Counted from the stretch's first letter, positions 1-9,594 are shown. The stretch is DNA of 64,000 nucleotides from Pelobacter seleniigenes DSM 18267 (GCF_000711225.1 NZ_JOMG01000005.1:124001-188000), one strand, 5' to 3'. Notes: generated from the sequence alone by a model not told the origin. A program made the numbers and translations.

Positions 1-180
1 GTGGAAGGGGCCGCCAATAAAAGCTGCCGTGATTTCCTGGCCAAACTTCTGGGGGTTGGCAAAGGACGGGTCGCTCTTGTGGCCGGGCAAAAATCGCGGC
101 AAAAGAGGTTTTTAATTCTCGATGTTGATTCAGCACTCGTCCGCGCGGTGATCGAACCGATTCTGGCACATGCTTCTTGA
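1..180 (+). CDS. DUF167/YggU family protein, C-terminal part
   Basis: Frame 1 is open from the window edge to a TGA at 178-180 and encodes about 59 residues. The segment GAANKSCRDFLAKLLGV followed by GQKSRQKRFLI matches the conserved C-terminal half of the small DUF167 (YggU/UPF0235) family, where the Gly-Ala-Asn and Ser-Arg-x-Lys positions are characteristic. The family is widespread and of unknown biochemical role. The 5' end lies outside the window, so the start and upstream partners cannot be judged. The FmdB-type gene follows 64 bases later on the same strand with its own strong ribosome binding site. Confidence 0.8.
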   Translation: MEGAANKSCRDFLAKLLGVGKGRVALVAGQKSRQKRFLILDVDSALVRAVIEPILAHAS

Positions 181-244
181 CAGAGATTTAGCTATTTTAT
201 TAACATAAATGATTGTTCGGGATCATTTTTAGGAGGATTAAGTC

Positions 245-496
245 ATGCCCTTGTACGAATATCAGTGTACTGATTGCGGAGCTCGTTTTGAGGTCCGGCA
301 AAAGTTTTCCGACGCTCCGGTGGAGACCTGTCGGGAGTGTGGTGGAACGGTTAAAAAACAAATTTCGCAAAGTGCCTTTGCCCTGAAGGGCGGCGGTTGG
401 TACGATCAGGGTTATTCCCAGAAGGGTACCTGTCCGTCTGCTGCCGGAGGCGGGGGCGAAGCCTGTGCGTCCTGTCCGAAGGCCGTCAATAGTTAG
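245..496 (+). CDS. FmdB family zinc-ribbon protein
   Basis: An 83-residue protein. It starts MPLYEYQCTDCG, the typical opening of FmdB-type putative regulatory proteins, with a second knuckle CRECGG near residues 30-35, giving a CxxC...CxxC zinc ribbon. The C-terminal part is Gly/Cys-rich (GEACASCP), as in many deltaproteobacterial members. The start is set by AGGAGG at 232-237, seven bases upstream of the ATG. FmdB proteins were named from a formamidase operon, but their molecular function is not settled. A strong hairpin terminator follows directly, so this gene ends its transcript. Confidence 0.85.
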   Translation: MPLYEYQCTDCGARFEVRQKFSDAPVETCRECGGTVKKQISQSAFALKGGGWYDQGYSQKGTCPSAAGGGGEACASCPKAVNS

Positions 497-522
497 TCAT
501 TCAAGTTCGACCCATTGATTCA

Positions 523-559
523 ATCCCCGCCGGGAGAAAATTCCGGCGGGGATTTTTTT
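523..559 (+). terminator. Rho-independent terminator after the FmdB gene
   Basis: An 11-bp perfect stem (ATCCCCGCCGG at 523-533 with CCGGCGGGGAT at 543-553) is followed by an unbroken T tract to 559. It lies 27 bases after the FmdB stop codon. Confidence 0.9.
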
Positions 560-695
560 ATGCCGCTCCGCGCATTTTGGCGATCTTGGCGACTTTACAA
601 ACCCAGGTTGCTTTCGTATAGTCTGAACTTTATGGCCTTTTCTATGGGCCGTGTCGATAGCAATGAACAAACAGCAGGAATTTCAGGAGGATGAA

Positions 696-1547
696 GTGGC
701 AAAAATTATTGACGGCAAAGCGATCGCAGCCGATATGCGACAGGAGATTGCCGATGATACCCGCTCGTTGATTGAGCAGGGCGTGACCCCAGGACTGGCC
801 GTGGTGTTGGTCGGGGAAGATCCCGCCAGCCGTGTCTATGTCTCAATGAAAGAAAAAGCTTGTGCCGCAGCAGGGATTTTTTCTGTTGAGCATAAATTGC
901 CGGCAACGACCAGTGAGGTCGAGCTGCTGAATTTGATCGCACAGTTGAATGGCGACGAGCGGATCGACGGGATCCTGGTTCAGCTGCCTTTACCGGATCA
1001 TATTGATGAGGGCAAAGTGTTGGAAGCGATCTCACCGGCCAAAGATGTCGACGGATTTCATCCCTATAATGTCGGGCGCTTGGTAACCGGCAACCCGCTC
1101 TTTCAGCCTTGTACGCCCTATGGCGTCATGAAAATGCTCGAACGGACCGGTGTCGAACTGAAAGGGAAAGAAGTCGTGGTCGTCGGCCGGTCCAATATTG
1201 TCGGAAAACCGGTTGCCCTGATGTGTCTGGCTGAGCATGCGACAGTGACAATCTGCCATTCGCGGACTGTTGACCTGGCGCAAAAAGTCGCTGCTGCCGA
1301 TGTCGTCATCGCTGCGGTCGGCAGGCCGGAGATGATCAAAGGAGAGTGGATCAAGCCTGGTGCCGTGGTCATCGATGTCGGGGTTAATCGGGTTGGTGAC
1401 AAAAAACTGGTTGGGGATGTTGAATTTGCCGCCGCTTGTGAGCGGGCCGCAGCGATCACTCCGGTTCCCGGCGGCGTCGGTCCTATGACCATTACCATGT
1501 TGCTCTATAACACTGTCGAAAGTGCCAAACGGCGGGTTGCCCGCTAA
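696..1547 (+). CDS. folD: Bifunctional methylenetetrahydrofolate dehydrogenase/cyclohydrolase
   Basis: A 283-residue FolD. It interconverts 5,10-methylene-THF and 10-formyl-THF with NADP in the cytosol. Family landmarks are [18 protein letters not shown] near residue 45 (the Lys of YxxxK is catalytic), the [10 protein letters not shown] motif, and [13 protein letters not shown] in the nucleotide-binding domain, ending with [11 protein letters not shown] chose the GTG at 696 because AGGAGG (685-690) sits five bases upstream and the family normally begins with an xKIIDGK-type sequence; an in-frame ATG further upstream would add 15 unlikely residues. It heads a one-carbon block with metV, metF and the glycine cleavage genes. 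Confidence 0.95.
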   Translation: MAKIIDGKAIAADMRQEIADDTRSLIEQGVTPGLAVVLVGEDPASRVYVSMKEKACAAAGIFSVEHKLPATTSEVELLNLIAQLNGDERIDGILVQLPLPDHIDEGKVLEAISPAKDVDGFHPYNVGRLVTGNPLFQPCTPYGVMKMLERTGVELKGKEVVVVGRSNIVGKPVALMCLAEHATVTICHSRTVDLAQKVAAADVVIAAVGRPEMIKGEWIKPGAVVIDVGVNRVGDKKLVGDVEFAAACERAAAITPVPGGVGPMTITMLLYNTVESAKRRVAR

Positions 1548-1676
1548 TCAGGTGGGGTAAAAACCGCGGGGTCTCCACCCCTGAAAAGCAACGGTTCAAA
1601 GATTCGGTTAATTTTTGCCCCTGCCGCCCTGAACCTTCCTGGCACTTTCGACAGACAGTTGAAAGGACGGGTCTGC

Positions 1677-2345
1677 ATGATTGTCAGCGCTCCCAAAGAT
1701 CGTCAGCGGTTGAAAGAGTTGCTGCGCCCCGATGACCGGGTTTTTCTGATCGGTTGCGGTTCTTGTGCCACGGTGTGCAAGATCGGAGGAGAGGAAGAGG
1801 TCTTCGCCTTTCAGGAATGGTTGGAGACGCAGGGGCATGAGGTGACCGGGAGCATGGTCCTGAACGAAGCCTGCCACATCATGCGGGCGGCGCGTGAGCT
1901 GCGTCGTTTTCACGGGCAGGTGGAGGAGGCGGATGTGTTACTGGTGTTAGCTTGCGGCGCCGGTGCTCAATCAATATCGGACTGTACTGATAAAGTCGTC
2001 TTAACCGGAGTTGATCCGATGTTTCTCGGCAATGTGCGCCGCTATGGGCAGTTTGAAGAGAAATGTTCTTTGTGCGGGGATTGTCTTCTCAACGAAAGCG
2101 CCGGGATCTGCCCGGTGACAACCTGTGCCAAAGGCCTTTTGAACGGCCCCTGTGGGGGCATGGCGGACGGGCAGTGCGAAACCGATCACGATCGGGAGTG
2201 CGCTTGGGTGCGTATTTATCAACGTTTGCAAGGCCGTGAGCAAACCATTTTCAGCTTGGTGGTCCCTCCGAAAGACTGGAGCCGAAAGTTTAAACCGGGC
2301 CAGCACCAACTGCGCAAAACTCCCTCGGCAGGGGGAGACGAATGA
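1677..2345 (+). CDS. metV: MetV-type methylenetetrahydrofolate reductase partner (Cys-rich)
   Basis: A 222-residue protein of the MTHFR C-terminal (MetV) family. It carries GCGSCATVC near the N-terminus and a Cys-rich C-terminal block (CSLCGDC, then GICPVTTCAKGLLNGPCGG) able to bind an Fe-S cluster or zinc. In acetogens MetV forms a complex with the short MetF and takes part in reduction of methylene-THF to methyl-THF. The ATG at 1677 is preferred over an upstream TTG because AAAGGACGG lies just before it. The stop overlaps the metF start (ATGA), so the two are translationally coupled. No acetyl-CoA synthase genes are in view, so methionine biosynthesis or C1 redox is the safer role. Confidence 0.85.
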   Translation: MIVSAPKDRQRLKELLRPDDRVFLIGCGSCATVCKIGGEEEVFAFQEWLETQGHEVTGSMVLNEACHIMRAARELRRFHGQVEEADVLLVLACGAGAQSISDCTDKVVLTGVDPMFLGNVRRYGQFEEKCSLCGDCLLNESAGICPVTTCAKGLLNGPCGGMADGQCETDHDRECAWVRIYQRLQGREQTIFSLVVPPKDWSRKFKPGQHQLRKTPSAGGDE

Positions 2346-3199
2346 GCCGACTTGGCACAAAATTACAGGTCGGCGAGTTCGTCATTACTGCTGAACTCGC
2401 ACCGCCGAAAGGGGCGGATCCTGAGGCGATCCTGCGCAAGGCTGAGGCCCTGGAAAGGGTCGATGCAGTCAATCTGACGGACAATCAGGGTGCCCGTATG
2501 CGGATGGCTCCTCTGGCGCTGGCGCGAATTCTTCTGGAGCGCGGTCATGAACCGGTGCTGCAGGTGACCTGCCGGGACCGCAATCGCATCGCCTTGCAAG
2601 CCGATCTGCTCGGTGCTGCAGCGCTCGGCATTGAAAATCTGCTGGTCCTGTCTGGTGATCATCCCCGTTTCGGCGACCATCCCGGCGCCCGACCGGTGTT
2701 TGACCTTGATTCCGTCCAGTTGCTCCGTGGTATTCAGCAGCTGCAGTCCGGAATAGACATGGGCGGCAGCCGTTTGCAATCAGCACCGCACTTTTTTGTC
2801 GGTGCCTCTGCGGCGCCTGCTGCACAGCCCATGGAACCGGCCCTGTTGAAAATCGTTAAGAAAATTTCCTGCGGGGCGCAATTTTTTCAGACTCAGGCCG
2901 TATTCGAACATAATCAGCTTGAAAAATTTATGGGATTTCTGGCAAATTATCGCGTCCCGGTGATCCTCGGGGTGGTCCTGATTAAGAATGTCAAGGTTGG
3001 CGAATTTTTGAACAGGCACATTCCTGGTATACAGGTGCCGCCCGATCTGTTAAAACGCCTTGAGGTGGCATCCGATCCGTTGGCCGAAGGGGTGAGTTTT
3101 GCTCGCGAGGCGGTCTTTTGGGCGCGTCAGTTTTGCCAAGGAGTCCATCTGATGACATTCGGTCGCGAGGATTTGATTCCGGCAATATTGGCCGACTAA
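2342..3199 (+). CDS. metF: Methylenetetrahydrofolate reductase, short MetF type
   Basis: A 285-residue flavoprotein of the MTHFR superfamily, a TIM-barrel enzyme that makes 5-methyl-THF. Visible hallmarks are the N-terminal FVITAELAPPKGADPE (catalytic Glu region), VNLTDNQGARMRM, and LLVLSGDHPRFGDHPGA. The protein lacks the long C-terminal regulatory domain of eukaryotic enzymes, matching the size of bacterial MetF. It overlaps metV by four bases. The MetV-MetF pairing implies that the electron donor may reach the flavin through the Cys-rich subunit; that is inference from acetogen work. Confidence 0.9.
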   Translation: MSRLGTKLQVGEFVITAELAPPKGADPEAILRKAEALERVDAVNLTDNQGARMRMAPLALARILLERGHEPVLQVTCRDRNRIALQADLLGAAALGIENLLVLSGDHPRFGDHPGARPVFDLDSVQLLRGIQQLQSGIDMGGSRLQSAPHFFVGASAAPAAQPMEPALLKIVKKISCGAQFFQTQAVFEHNQLEKFMGFLANYRVPVILGVVLIKNVKVGEFLNRHIPGIQVPPDLLKRLEVASDPLAEGVSFAREAVFWARQFCQGVHLMTFGREDLIPAILAD

Positions 3200-3223
3200 A
3201 TGTAGTGCGGCCGAGAGGTTTCC

Positions 3224-3253
3224 AACGGGTCTTTGACCGTTAGCTGTTTTTGA
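3224..3253 (+). terminator. Weak hairpin with T tract after metF
   Basis: AACGG and CCGTT flank a small loop with an inner TC/GA pair, followed by AGCTGTTTTTG. The stem is short, so readthrough into gcvT would be expected if it acts at all. Confidence 0.3.
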
Positions 3254-3331
3254 ACTGTTGCGTCGGCATGGCCGCCGGCGGGCGACAACATTGTCCCAGG
3301 CCTGACAAAATGACCGACAAGGAGCCTGTGT

Positions 3332-4417
3332 ATGAAAAAAACACCGCTCAACGAGTTGCACCATCACCTTGGTGCCCGTATGGTAGAGTTTGGCGGATGG
3401 GAAATGCCGGTACAGTATAGCGGGGTCATTGCCGAACATCTGGCGGTACGCCAGGCCGCAGGACTGTTCGATGTCTCTCATATGGGGGAGATTGAGGTCA
3501 GTGGCCCGCAGGCGTTCGAGTTTTTGCAGTATGCCACCACCAATGACCTGAGCAAGCTGGTTGACGGGCAGGTCCAGTATACCGCACTCTGTTACCGGGA
3601 TGGCGGGGTTGTTGATGATCTGACCCTCTATCGCAAAGGAGCGGAGAGTTTTCTTCTCTGTGTCAATGCCGCCAATACCGATAAGGATTTTTCCTGGCTG
3701 CAGAGCTTGCAAGCTGACAGCGGGATAGGGGATGTGGTCTTGGTCGACAATAGCCGGGATTATGCCCAACTGGCACTGCAGGGGCCGGCGGCGGAAAAAA
3801 TTCTGCAGCAGCTCACAGATATCAAGTTGAGCGCGCTCAAATATTATCATTTTGTGCAGGGGCAGGTCGCGGGTCTGGAGATGCTTGTTTCACGGACCGG
3901 CTATACCGGTGAGGATGGCTTTGAGCTGTACTGCGCTGCCGACGATGGGGTGCAGCTATGGCAGGCTTTGAGCGCTGCCGGGCAATCGGCAGGATTGGTA
4001 CCGGTCGGTTTGGGCGCGCGCGATACCCTACGGCTGGAAAAGGGCTATGCCTTGTATGGCCATGAGATCAACGCGGAGATCCTTCCTCTTGAGGCCCGGC
4101 TGGGTTGGATAACCAAACTGGATAAAGGGGATTTCTGCGGTCGAAATGCTTTGCAAAAGGCCAAGGATGTCGGATTGAAGCGGCAACTGGTTGCTTTAGC
4201 CCTGACCGAGAATGGGGTGCCGCGGGATGGTTATCCGGTGTTTTGCCGGGATCGTCAGGTTGGCTATGTGACCAGTGGGACTATGTCGCCAAGTTTGAAA
4301 AAAGGTATTGCGCTGGCCCTGATTGAGACCGCCGTTGCCGAGTCGACAGAACCTTTGTCCATCGGTATTCGAAAAAAGACAGTCACAACAACGAGGACGG
4401 CCTTGCCGTTTGTCTAA
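3332..4417 (+). CDS. gcvT: Glycine cleavage system aminomethyltransferase (T protein)
   Basis: A 361-residue GcvT. It transfers the aminomethyl carbon from lipoyl-GcvH to THF, releasing ammonia and making methylene-THF, the substrate of FolD and MetF encoded just upstream. Recognisable motifs are [11 protein letters not shown] at the N-terminus, [14 protein letters not shown], and [12 protein letters not shown] near residue 190, and the length is normal. AAGGAG about ten bases before the ATG supports the start. The leader (3200-3331) shows no glycine-riboswitch architecture that I can recognise. A small hairpin separates it from gcvH. Confidence 0.95.
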   Translation: MKKTPLNELHHHLGARMVEFGGWEMPVQYSGVIAEHLAVRQAAGLFDVSHMGEIEVSGPQAFEFLQYATTNDLSKLVDGQVQYTALCYRDGGVVDDLTLYRKGAESFLLCVNAANTDKDFSWLQSLQADSGIGDVVLVDNSRDYAQLALQGPAAEKILQQLTDIKLSALKYYHFVQGQVAGLEMLVSRTGYTGEDGFELYCAADDGVQLWQALSAAGQSAGLVPVGLGARDTLRLEKGYALYGHEINAEILPLEARLGWITKLDKGDFCGRNALQKAKDVGLKRQLVALALTENGVPRDGYPVFCRDRQVGYVTSGTMSPSLKKGIALALIETAVAESTEPLSIGIRKKTVTTTRTALPFV

Positions 4418-4429
4418 ACCAAAACAACT

Positions 4430-4450
4430 GCCCTGAGAGGGCCTCTTTTT
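4430..4450 (+). terminator. Small intra-operon hairpin after gcvT
   Basis: GCCCT (4430-4434), loop GAG and AGGGC (4438-4442) are followed by CTCTTTTT. The short stem suggests partial termination or mRNA processing rather than a full stop between gcvT and gcvH. Confidence 0.35.
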
Positions 4451-4468
4451 ACTTTTGAGGAGGATGTG

Positions 4469-4852
4469 ATGGATTTTCCTGATGATTTGAAGTACACGGA
4501 AGAACACGAATGGGTCCTGGTCGAAGATGATATCGTAACCATCGGGATAACAGACTTTGCCCAGGAACAGCTTGGTGATGTGGTCTTTGTCGAACTGCCT
4601 GAAGTCGGCGATGATCTGGAAGCTGGGAAAAGTTTTGGCGTTGTCGAATCAGTCAAGGCCGTTTCCGATATTTATGCGCCAGTCAGTGGGGAGGTCGTCG
4701 AAATTAATGATGAACTCCCTAACGAACCGGAGATCATCAATAGCTCTCCTTACGATGATGGCTGGCTAGTCAGGCTGAAGCTGACCGATCCGGGTGAACT
4801 GGACGATCTCATGGACGCCGATGCCTACCAGGAATTTATCGAGCAAGAATAG
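4469..4852 (+). CDS. gcvH: Glycine cleavage system H protein
   Basis: A 127-residue lipoyl carrier that shuttles the aminomethyl group between the P and T proteins. The lipoylation site is Lys63 in GVVESVKAVSDIYAPVSGEV, and the N-terminus KYTEEHEWV is typical. The ATG at 4469 is chosen over the adjacent GTG (4466) because GAGGAGG (4457-4463) gives five-base spacing to it. A terminator-like hairpin follows, so gcvH may accumulate at a level different from the P-protein genes. Confidence 0.95.
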   Translation: MDFPDDLKYTEEHEWVLVEDDIVTIGITDFAQEQLGDVVFVELPEVGDDLEAGKSFGVVESVKAVSDIYAPVSGEVVEINDELPNEPEIINSSPYDDGWLVRLKLTDPGELDDLMDADAYQEFIEQE

Positions 4853-4857
4853 AGACA

Positions 4858-4887
4858 AGGCGCCTGTTTAACGGGCGCTTTTTGTTT
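4858..4887 (+). terminator. Hairpin terminator between gcvH and gcvPA
   Basis: A nine-bp stem including two G-T pairs (4858-4866 with 4872-4880), loop TTTAA, and a run of T reaching 4887. It lies six bases after the gcvH stop and 31 bases before gcvPA, so it may partly uncouple them. Confidence 0.65.
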
Positions 4888-4918
4888 AATAGTTAATCCA
4901 TTACCTTAAGGGGTGGCC

Positions 4919-6268
4919 ATGCGTTACCTTCCTCATACCGATGCCGAGATCCAAAATATGCTGGATACTATCGGGGTCGGCTCAATCGATGAACTGTTTT
5001 CCGGTATTCCGCAGAACTGTCGACTTCAGCGTGACTTGAATCTGCCGGCCGCAAAATCAGAAGCGGAAGCGATGGCGCTGCTGAGGACGCTGGCTGCCAA
5101 AAATGCCTGCTCGGACCAGTGGGATACGTTCCTCGGTGGCGGGGCCTACAATCATTTCAGTCCGGCCGTGGTTGATCATCTGGTGAGCCGGAGTGAGTTC
5201 TATACTGCCTATACTCCGTATCAGCCGGAAATAAGCCAAGGCACCTTGCAGGCGATATTCGAATTCCAGACCATGATCTGCCAATTGACCGGGATGGATG
5301 TGGCCAATGCCTCTATGTATGACGGCGCTTCGGCTTGTGCTGAGGCCGTGCTGCTGGCTGTCCGGACCGGGCGGAAAAGGCATCGGATCCTGCTTTCCGG
5401 GGCGCTTAACCCGCAGTATCGACAAACTGTCGCAACCTATTGCCAGTACCTTGATGTGGAACTGGTCCAGGTTCCGGTGGCCGCTGGTCATACCGATCTG
5501 AAAGCACTGGAGTCGATGGTCGATGACAGCGTGGCCGCCGTTGTCGCAGGATATCCTAACTATTTCGGACAGATCGAAGACCTTGCTGCGATCGCGAAGG
5601 TGACTGCCGCTGCCGGCGCACGGCTTATCGCCGCCGTCGCGGAACCGCTCGCGTTGGCCCTGTTTAAATCTCCCGGCGAACTTGGTGCCGATGTAGTGGT
5701 CGGTGAAGGACAAAGTTTCGGGATACCCCTTTCTTACGGTGGTCCGGGGATTGGTTTTTTTGCCGTTAAAAACAGAGATATGCGAGCTTTGCCCGGCCGG
5801 CTGGTTGGCGAGACCGTCGACCTGGATGGCAAGCGCGGTTTTGTTCTGACCCTGGCGACCCGGGAGCAGCATATCCGTCGGGAAAAGGCCACCTCGAATA
5901 TCTGTTCCAATCAGGGGATGTGCACCCTGATGGTGGGTATTTATCTGGCCCTGCACGGCAAGCAGGGGTTACGCAAGCTGGCTCAGGTGAATTATGCCAA
6001 GGCGGCCTATGCCAAGTCCCAGATCGCCGCGCTTGACGGCTTCGAAATCGCTTTTGCTGGGGAGCACTTCAATGAATTTGTCGTGCTCTGCCCGGAACCG
6101 GTTGCGGCATTGAAAACTCGCCTGGAGCAGGAACAAATCCTGGCCGGGATTGCCTTGGGCCGGGATTTTCCCGAACTGCCCAACGGATTGCTGGTTTGTG
6201 TGACGGAACAGAACAGCCGTGAGCAGATTGATCGTCTGGTCAATGCTCTGGCAGGAGGTCAGGCATGA
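4919..6268 (+). CDS. gcvPA: Glycine dehydrogenase (decarboxylating) subunit 1
   Basis: A 449-residue N-terminal half of the P protein, encoded separately as in many anaerobes and thermophiles. Landmarks are [35 protein letters not shown], and the Gly-rich [19 protein letters not shown]. It pairs with GcvPB to decarboxylate glycine with PLP and load GcvH. The ATG at 4919 with AAGGGG five bases ahead, and the typical N-terminus MRYLPHT, are preferred over the GTG at 4913. It overlaps gcvPB by four bases (ATGA). Confidence 0.95.
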   Translation: MRYLPHTDAEIQNMLDTIGVGSIDELFSGIPQNCRLQRDLNLPAAKSEAEAMALLRTLAAKNACSDQWDTFLGGGAYNHFSPAVVDHLVSRSEFYTAYTPYQPEISQGTLQAIFEFQTMICQLTGMDVANASMYDGASACAEAVLLAVRTGRKRHRILLSGALNPQYRQTVATYCQYLDVELVQVPVAAGHTDLKALESMVDDSVAAVVAGYPNYFGQIEDLAAIAKVTAAAGARLIAAVAEPLALALFKSPGELGADVVVGEGQSFGIPLSYGGPGIGFFAVKNRDMRALPGRLVGETVDLDGKRGFVLTLATREQHIRREKATSNICSNQGMCTLMVGIYLALHGKQGLRKLAQVNYAKAAYAKSQIAALDGFEIAFAGEHFNEFVVLCPEPVAALKTRLEQEQILAGIALGRDFPELPNGLLVCVTEQNSREQIDRLVNALAGGQA

Positions 6269-7716
6269 TGAATACTGATGGGCGCGGTCTGGTTCTTGAT
6301 GAAAAACTGCTCTTTGAGCAGTCCCAGCCCGATCGAATCGGCTACAGCATCTCCGAGCTTGATGTTCCTTCCGCAACTCCGCAGGAAAATTTGCTCAGGG
6401 ATGAGATTGAGGGTTTCCCGGAGCTGTCGGAAGTCGATGTCGTCCGCCATTATACCCGGCTTTCCAGTTGGAATTACGGCGTTGACAGCGGTTTTTATCC
6501 CCTTGGCAGTTGTACCATGAAATACAATCCCAAAGTCAACGAAGCCGCTGCCCGGTTGCCCGGGTTTGCCGGAATCCACCCCCAGACTCCGGAAGCTTTG
6601 AATCAGGGGGCCTTGGAGCTGATGTATCAGCTTCAGCAGGCGCTCGGTGAAGTCTCCGGCTTCCCCTGCCTCACCTTGCAACCGGCTGCCGGAGCCCAGG
6701 GCGAATTCACCGGTATGCTGATGATTCGAGCCTGGCATGAGGCCAATGGCCAAAAGCGCCATAAGGTCATTATTCCAGACACTGCCCATGGGACCAATCC
6801 GGCCTCGGCCGCCTTGTGCGGCTTCGAAGTGGTCACCGTGGCGACCGACGGCATGCTCAGCAAGGAAGCCGTGGCTGCTGTGTTGGATGATGAGGTCGCT
6901 GCGCTGATGGTGACCAATCCGAATACGTTGGGGCTGTTTGAAAAGGATATTCGGGAGATTTGCGAACTGGTCCATGCCCATGGCGGTCTGGTCTATTGTG
7001 ACGGCGCCAACCTCAACGCCTTGATGGGGATCAGCCGCCCCGGGGATATCGGCATCGATGTCATGCATTTCAACCTGCATAAAACCTTTTCCACGCCGCA
7101 TGGTGGCGGCGGGCCGGGTGCCGGGCCGGTGGGCGTGGTGGAAAAACTGGAACCGTTTTTGCCTTGTCCGGTCATCGTTAAGGATCAGGAACAGTATAAA
7201 TTCGATTATGAACGGCCGCAGTCCGTTGGCCGGGTGCAGTCGTTCTACGGCCACTTCGGTATTCTGGTCCGGGCCTACAGCTATATCCTGGCCATGGGCG
7301 GGGAAGGGCTGAAGCGTGCAACCCAGTTGGCTGTCCTCAATGCCAATTATATTCGTGCCCGCCTCGAAGGTGTCTATGACCTGCCGAACCCGCAGCGGTC
7401 ATTGCATGAGGTGGTTTTTTCCGAAGCTGCCCTCGGGAATGGCTGTCATACCCTGGATGTTGCCAAACGCCTGATCGATTACGGGTATCATCCACCGACC
7501 ATTTATTTTCCCCTGGTGGTGCGGGGGGCGCTGATGATTGAGCCGACGGAAACCGAGAGCAAGCAGATCATAGATGAATTCTGTGAGGCCATGCTGGCGA
7601 TTGCCCGGGAAGCGGAGCAGGAACCGGAAAAACTGCGCAATGCTCCGACCAGGGCCCGGGTCAGGCGGCTTGATGAAGCAGCCGCGGCGCGAAAACCGAA
7701 ATTACGCTGGATGTAG
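6265..7716 (+). CDS. gcvPB: Glycine dehydrogenase (decarboxylating) subunit 2
   Basis: A 483-residue PLP-binding half of the split P protein. The Schiff-base lysine is Lys273 in [29 protein letters not shown] and the C-terminal [11 protein letters not shown] are also family-typical. AGGAGGT lies five bases before the ATG, inside the end of gcvPA. This gene closes the folD-metV-metF-gcvTHPAPB block, which as a unit converts glycine to CO2, ammonia and methylene-THF. Confidence 0.95.
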   Translation: MMNTDGRGLVLDEKLLFEQSQPDRIGYSISELDVPSATPQENLLRDEIEGFPELSEVDVVRHYTRLSSWNYGVDSGFYPLGSCTMKYNPKVNEAAARLPGFAGIHPQTPEALNQGALELMYQLQQALGEVSGFPCLTLQPAAGAQGEFTGMLMIRAWHEANGQKRHKVIIPDTAHGTNPASAALCGFEVVTVATDGMLSKEAVAAVLDDEVAALMVTNPNTLGLFEKDIREICELVHAHGGLVYCDGANLNALMGISRPGDIGIDVMHFNLHKTFSTPHGGGGPGAGPVGVVEKLEPFLPCPVIVKDQEQYKFDYERPQSVGRVQSFYGHFGILVRAYSYILAMGGEGLKRATQLAVLNANYIRARLEGVYDLPNPQRSLHEVVFSEAALGNGCHTLDVAKRLIDYGYHPPTIYFPLVVRGALMIEPTETESKQIIDEFCEAMLAIAREAEQEPEKLRNAPTRARVRRLDEAAAARKPKLRWM

Positions 7717-7742
7717 CAAGTTTGCATTGTTGAAGATTAAAG

Positions 7743-7768
7743 GCCGGGGACAGTGTAATGTCCCCGGC
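7743..7768. repeat. Perfect inverted repeat after gcvPB
   Basis: GCCGGGGACA (7743-7752) and TGTCCCCGGC (7759-7768) form a 10-bp GC-rich stem with a six-base loop. There is no T tract, so it could be a factor-assisted terminator or a 3'-end stabiliser of the gcv mRNA. Confidence 0.6.
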
Positions 7769-7903
7769 AGGGTTTGCAAAGTCCTCGGGGATGGGCTTTC
7801 CAGCCATTTTAGTCGTGCCCTTCCTCGTTAACCCCTCTCCCGGCGCTTGCCTTTACTGATGCGTGCCGGGAATCCGGTTTCAGCCAAGGGAAAGACCAAA
7901 GTT

Positions 7904-8356
7904 ATGTTTCGATATGCGTATACCCTTTGTGGGATCCTGCTTGCGACTCTGCTCACCACCCTGTCTTATTTTTTCAATCTGGACCTGTTTGACCGGTTCG
8001 CCCATTTGCTGAAACAGCTGGAACATCTGGAGATCGATGAAATCCTGGTCGCTCTGGTCATCATTCTGCTGTTTTTTCAGATCGATGTGTTCCGCAAACG
8101 CCATGAAACCGCAGTGGAAAAGGAAAAGGTGAAGATTTACCGGGCAATGTTGTTCGGGATGCACCATATCCTGAATAATTTTTTACAGCAGATGCAGTTA
8201 TTTAAATGGACTGCTGAAAAAACGCCCGGTTTTGATCCTGACGTCCTCAAGCTTTATGATCAGGTGATCGCGGAGACCACTCAGCAGATTCAAGCCATTG
8301 GTAATGTCGGTAAAATCGATGACGAAGATATTCGGCAATCGGTGTTGCCCAAATAG
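7904..8356 (+). CDS. Two-TM protein with a histidine-kinase-like H box but no ATPase domain
   Basis: I do not recognise a named family. From the ATG at 7904 (AAGGGAAAG about ten bases upstream) it encodes 150 residues. There is a TM helix near residues 5-25, a second near 46-62 (ILVALVIILLFFQI), then a basic stretch and GMHHILNNFLQQMQLF. That segment fits the H-x-x-N-N-x-L pattern of HisKA boxes of the HDFNNLL class. No N, G1 or G2 boxes follow and the protein ends about 60 residues later. It could be a phosphotransfer or dimerisation partner of another kinase, or the resemblance could be fortuitous. An upstream in-frame start would add 19 residues. Confidence 0.6.
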   Translation: MFRYAYTLCGILLATLLTTLSYFFNLDLFDRFAHLLKQLEHLEIDEILVALVIILLFFQIDVFRKRHETAVEKEKVKIYRAMLFGMHHILNNFLQQMQLFKWTAEKTPGFDPDVLKLYDQVIAETTQQIQAIGNVGKIDDEDIRQSVLPK

Positions 8357-8403
8357 ATTGAGTCACTCGACGGAAGTGGGGAGGAATGGGCGGATTGTTT
8401 TGC

Positions 8404-9483
8404 TCAGCGCCCGTAAATAAAGCGCCCGGTCAGGTTGTAGCTGAAATAGGCCCTGATTTTCAGCTGTTCATGTGGATAATAACGGGATAGCGGTCCAAAC
8501 GGAGCTGCCCGGTAAATCGCCTGGATTGCCTCGTAATCAAGCAGGTCTGAACCGCTGGTCTGCTTCAGGTCGACATCGAGTAGTTCTCCTTCCTTGTTGA
8601 CGATAATCAGCAACTCAAGGGTTCCCTGTTCTTCTTTTCTAAGAGCTTCAGCCGGGTAATTCCAGACCCGTTCGACCCGATCATGGAAGCGGCGGAAAAA
8701 AGAAACCAGCAGGTCGTTTTGCAGATTCAGCCATACCGTATCGCCGATTTCCACATCATCCCGCTGTTTCATCCGGTTGCGCTGGCCAAGTTTGCCTGCA
8801 GCGATTTTCCCAAGGGTATCGGCGTCCGGGAGTAATTGCTCGGGCGATAAGTTCGGGACGGTCGGCGGCAATGGTTTCGGCACGCCGGCTTCTTGAGCAG
8901 GTTCATTTTGGGTTGACGGTACGAGCGGCTCAGGGGCAGGGGGCAGCTGCGGCTGAGGTGGTGCCTGGTCCGCTTTCAATCGTGGAATCCCCGAACTGGA
9001 GGGGCGGCTTCCGGTCACCGGCGCTGACGGTTTGGCCGGCTGCGGGGGGCGGACGGTATGCCGTTGCGGCAGCGGCGGCTTGACCGTGGTCTCGTCCCGG
9101 ACATCATCGGCTAACGGAGCCTGCTCTTTGATGACCTGTTGGTCGCGATCTGCCCGCTCCGCCTTTTTAGGCGGAGGCGTCAGTATTGGAGTAGGAGGGC
9201 TGAAAGGGACCTGATCAAGTTCGTATCCCTCAAGCTTAGGTTTTTTTTCGTTGCGAGGAATGTCGACCAGGCGCACAATTGTCGGTTGATGCTGCTTGAT
9301 TTGGACATCGTCGGTTGTTTGAATCAATGGCAGCATCAGGACAACCAGCACATGCAGGACCAGAGAAACCAGCAGACAAATGATAAGCAGGTGAGAGCGT
9401 ATTGAGCTGCGCGACCTGGAAGAGTTGAAATCGTTCATAGGCAGATGATTATAGCCGGAGTTGTCGGCAACGGCCAGTTCCAT
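8404..9483 (-). CDS. TonB family energy-transducing protein
   Basis: A 359-residue protein with one TM helix near residues 30-52, a long Pro-rich periplasmic linker (many PP, PKP and QP repeats), and a C-terminal TonB-like fold. The C-terminus carries the usual pattern VNKEGELLDVDLKQTSGSDLLDYEAIQAIYRAAPFGPL. TonB proteins carry proton-motive energy from an ExbBD-type motor to outer-membrane receptors. No exbB or exbD lies nearby. The exact start is unsure: an in-frame ATG at 9438 would keep the TM helix, and neither start has a clear Shine-Dalgarno sequence. It is divergent from pta. Confidence 0.8.
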   Translation of the reverse strand: MELAVADNSGYNHLPMNDFNSSRSRSSIRSHLLIICLLVSLVLHVLVVLMLPLIQTTDDVQIKQHQPTIVRLVDIPRNEKKPKLEGYELDQVPFSPPTPILTPPPKKAERADRDQQVIKEQAPLADDVRDETTVKPPLPQRHTVRPPQPAKPSAPVTGSRPSSSGIPRLKADQAPPQPQLPPAPEPLVPSTQNEPAQEAGVPKPLPPTVPNLSPEQLLPDADTLGKIAAGKLGQRNRMKQRDDVEIGDTVWLNLQNDLLVSFFRRFHDRVERVWNYPAEALRKEEQGTLELLIIVNKEGELLDVDLKQTSGSDLLDYEAIQAIYRAAPFGPLSRYYPHEQLKIRAYFSYNLTGRFIYGR

Positions 9484-9505
9484 TCGCGTTTGCCGGGAAA
9501 AATGA

Positions 9506-9535
9506 TTGACCCTTGCTTTTTCAATTGGGTATAAC
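9506..9535 (+). promoter_or_regulatory. Sigma70-type promoter of pta
   Basis: TTGACC (9506-9511), an 18-base spacer and TATAAC (9530-9535) place the start near 9542, about 50 bases before the pta ATG. Confidence 0.6.
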
Positions 9536-9594
9536 GATACGCTGTGGTTAGTAATATACTCAATAAATTTCAGATAATTCTATAGGAGGAACGT

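Noticed and set aside
3200-3331. Possible glycine riboswitch before gcvT
   Set aside because: I could not find the paired conserved cores of a glycine aptamer in this leader.
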